A stretch of 6,055 nucleotides of DNA, taken from contig ONFK01000148.1 of NCBI GenBank assembly GCA_900317065.1, positions 1-6,055 of the forward strand. Direction: 5' to 3'. The position numbers and the translations under genes are program-made. The DNA is from an uncultured Bacteroidales bacterium. Its GTDB lineage: Bacteria > Bacteroidota > Bacteroidia > Bacteroidales > UBA932. A model generated the notes under the pieces. The model searched no databases. It was not told the DNA's origin and saw only the letters and a list, made by a program, of their open reading frames with translations. This document shows positions 5,316 to 6,055 of this stretch, piece after piece (positions within the stretch are counted from its first letter, which is position 1; every line of letters starts with the position of its first letter).

Positions 5316-5345
5316 AAGAAAAAGGGCGTTGAAGCCCTTTTTCTT
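5316..5345. terminator. Bidirectional terminator between convergent genes
   Basis: GAAAAAGGGC-type arms 5316-5327 and 5334-5345 form a perfect 12-bp stem around the loop GTTGAA. Poly-A is on one side and TTTTTCTTT on the other, so it can end the small-gene transcript rightwards and the convergent membrane-protein transcript leftwards. It begins five bases after the DUF4314-like stop and ends six bases before the other stop. Confidence 0.85.
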
Positions 5346-5351
5346 TCGTAT

Positions 5352-6055
5352 CTATTTTGCATCAATACACCGGTACAACCCTTCTTCATCCTTCCAAGCC
5401 AGAACCATATCCAGGTTATCAACATTATACCCTCCGAAACCGTTCTTTGCCCTATACTTAACGATGCACCGATAACCCTTTGCCACCTTTGTACAGGACG
5501 ACACTTCAATAATCTCGAGGCTCTTGGGATCTTTAAGAACTTGACGCAGGACTCTCTCCGCCTCATATTTTGCCCACTCCTTTACCTCAAACTCATCCTC
5601 ATTACCGTAAATTAGGAACTTTGCATACTCTTTATCATACTTCTTGCAGGCATTTGCGTATTCTTTCCGGCAGAGAGGCAATTTAGTTCGAGATGAATCA
5701 GCAGACTCCATAAGATTCCACCAACCATCATAAAGAAAACTCTGAATCTCCTTATGCATTCCCTTCCGGTCGCAAGAAAGAGGGTCAATCGTATCAATAT
5801 TTACCAGGCGATTATATAGACTGTCAAAATCATGCTTCAGGATCTTTGTCAACTGCTCATCGGATAGTTGAATCAGCTCCGGTGCGGTTTCTTCGATTTG
5901 CTTGGCGGAAGGTGTGTCAGATTCCAGCATCTCTTTCGGGGCAGTGGCTGTGCCAATGATTGCAAATAGTATAATTGCACCCACAGCACAACCGAAGACA
6001 CTCAACCGGGGATACTTGTATTCCTTCTTTTTTGGCAAGAAGATGCTGGGCTTTA
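5352..6055 (-). CDS. Membrane-anchored protein of unknown function, probably continuing past the window edge
   Basis: The frame is open from the right edge to TAG 5354-5352. A TTG at 6038 could start a 228-residue protein, but no Shine-Dalgarno precedes it and the upstream codons (KPSIF) read on, so the true start may lie outside. Counting from 6038, a basic stretch (PKKKEYKYPR) precedes one hydrophobic helix (~14-33), giving an N-in anchor with a large exported part. Residues ~85-150 are Lys/Glu-rich with three Cys. Residues ~150-225 form a recognisable domain: WAKYEAERVLRQVLKDPKSLEIIEV followed by IVKYRAKNGFGGYNV. The 'LKDPxS...KYRAKNxFGGY' pattern recurs in many small secreted or phage-encoded proteins of unknown function. 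It is convergent with the small-gene pair across a shared terminator. No function can be assigned. Confidence 0.75.
   Translation of the reverse strand, partial: KPSIFLPKKKEYKYPRLSVFGCAVGAIILFAIIGTATAPKEMLESDTPSAKQIEETAPELIQLSDEQLTKILKHDFDSLYNRLVNIDTIDPLSCDRKGMHKEIQSFLYDGWWNLMESADSSRTKLPLCRKEYANACKKYDKEYAKFLIYGNEDEFEVKEWAKYEAERVLRQVLKDPKSLEIIEVSSCTKVAKGYRCIVKYRAKNGFGGYNVDNLDMVLAWKDEEGLYRCIDAK

Noticed and set aside
1..6055. CRISPR array, tRNA, rRNA, recombinase or transposase genes
   Set aside because: None seen: no regularly spaced direct repeats, no cloverleaf-like sequence, and no open frame with transposase or recombinase motifs.

Overview
The window looks like a Bacteroidales chromosome segment. 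It carries lipoproteins with short SPII signals, a NigD-like lipoprotein, an ECF sigma factor with a PorT-like beta-barrel gene behind it, a clear TTTG-N19-TAnnTTTG promoter, and one AT-rich leader with no Shine-Dalgarno. The GC-rich core (about 1-4250) suggests a moderate-GC lineage of the Alistipes/Cryptobacteroides kind, but genus cannot be fixed from the sequence.

Layout. (1) 2-268 (+): C-terminal part of ribose-5-phosphate isomerase B. (2) 265-2655 (-): a tight, overlapping three-gene operon. In transcription order it encodes a NigD-like lipoprotein, an ECF sigma-70 factor (GTG start), and a protein with a short cytoplasmic domain, one inner-membrane helix, a Pro/Glu-rich linker and a C-terminal outer-membrane beta-barrel. 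This last gene is interrupted by a frame change that falls inside a 182-bp near-perfect palindrome. (3) 2656-2780: divergent regulatory region with a 13-bp inverted repeat. (4) 2781-4244 (+): YfbK-type von Willebrand factor A lipoprotein with an intact MIDAS, followed by a strong hairpin terminator. (5) 4303-6055: more AT-rich, accessory-looking DNA. It holds an orphan MNT-type nucleotidyltransferase (-) with its own promoter, a pair of very small genes (+) of which the second resembles DUF4314, a bidirectional terminator, and a membrane-anchored protein of unknown function (-) that probably continues past the window edge.

How the genes may work together (inference): the lipoprotein, sigma factor and membrane/barrel protein look like an envelope-sensing regulatory unit. 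The barrel protein as originally encoded would reach from cytoplasm to outer membrane and could pass a signal to the sigma factor. The divergent vWA lipoprotein shares its control region and is a candidate target or co-regulated partner. The most unusual item is the long palindrome that sits exactly between the membrane helix and the periplasmic linker of the barrel gene, where the reading frame also changes.
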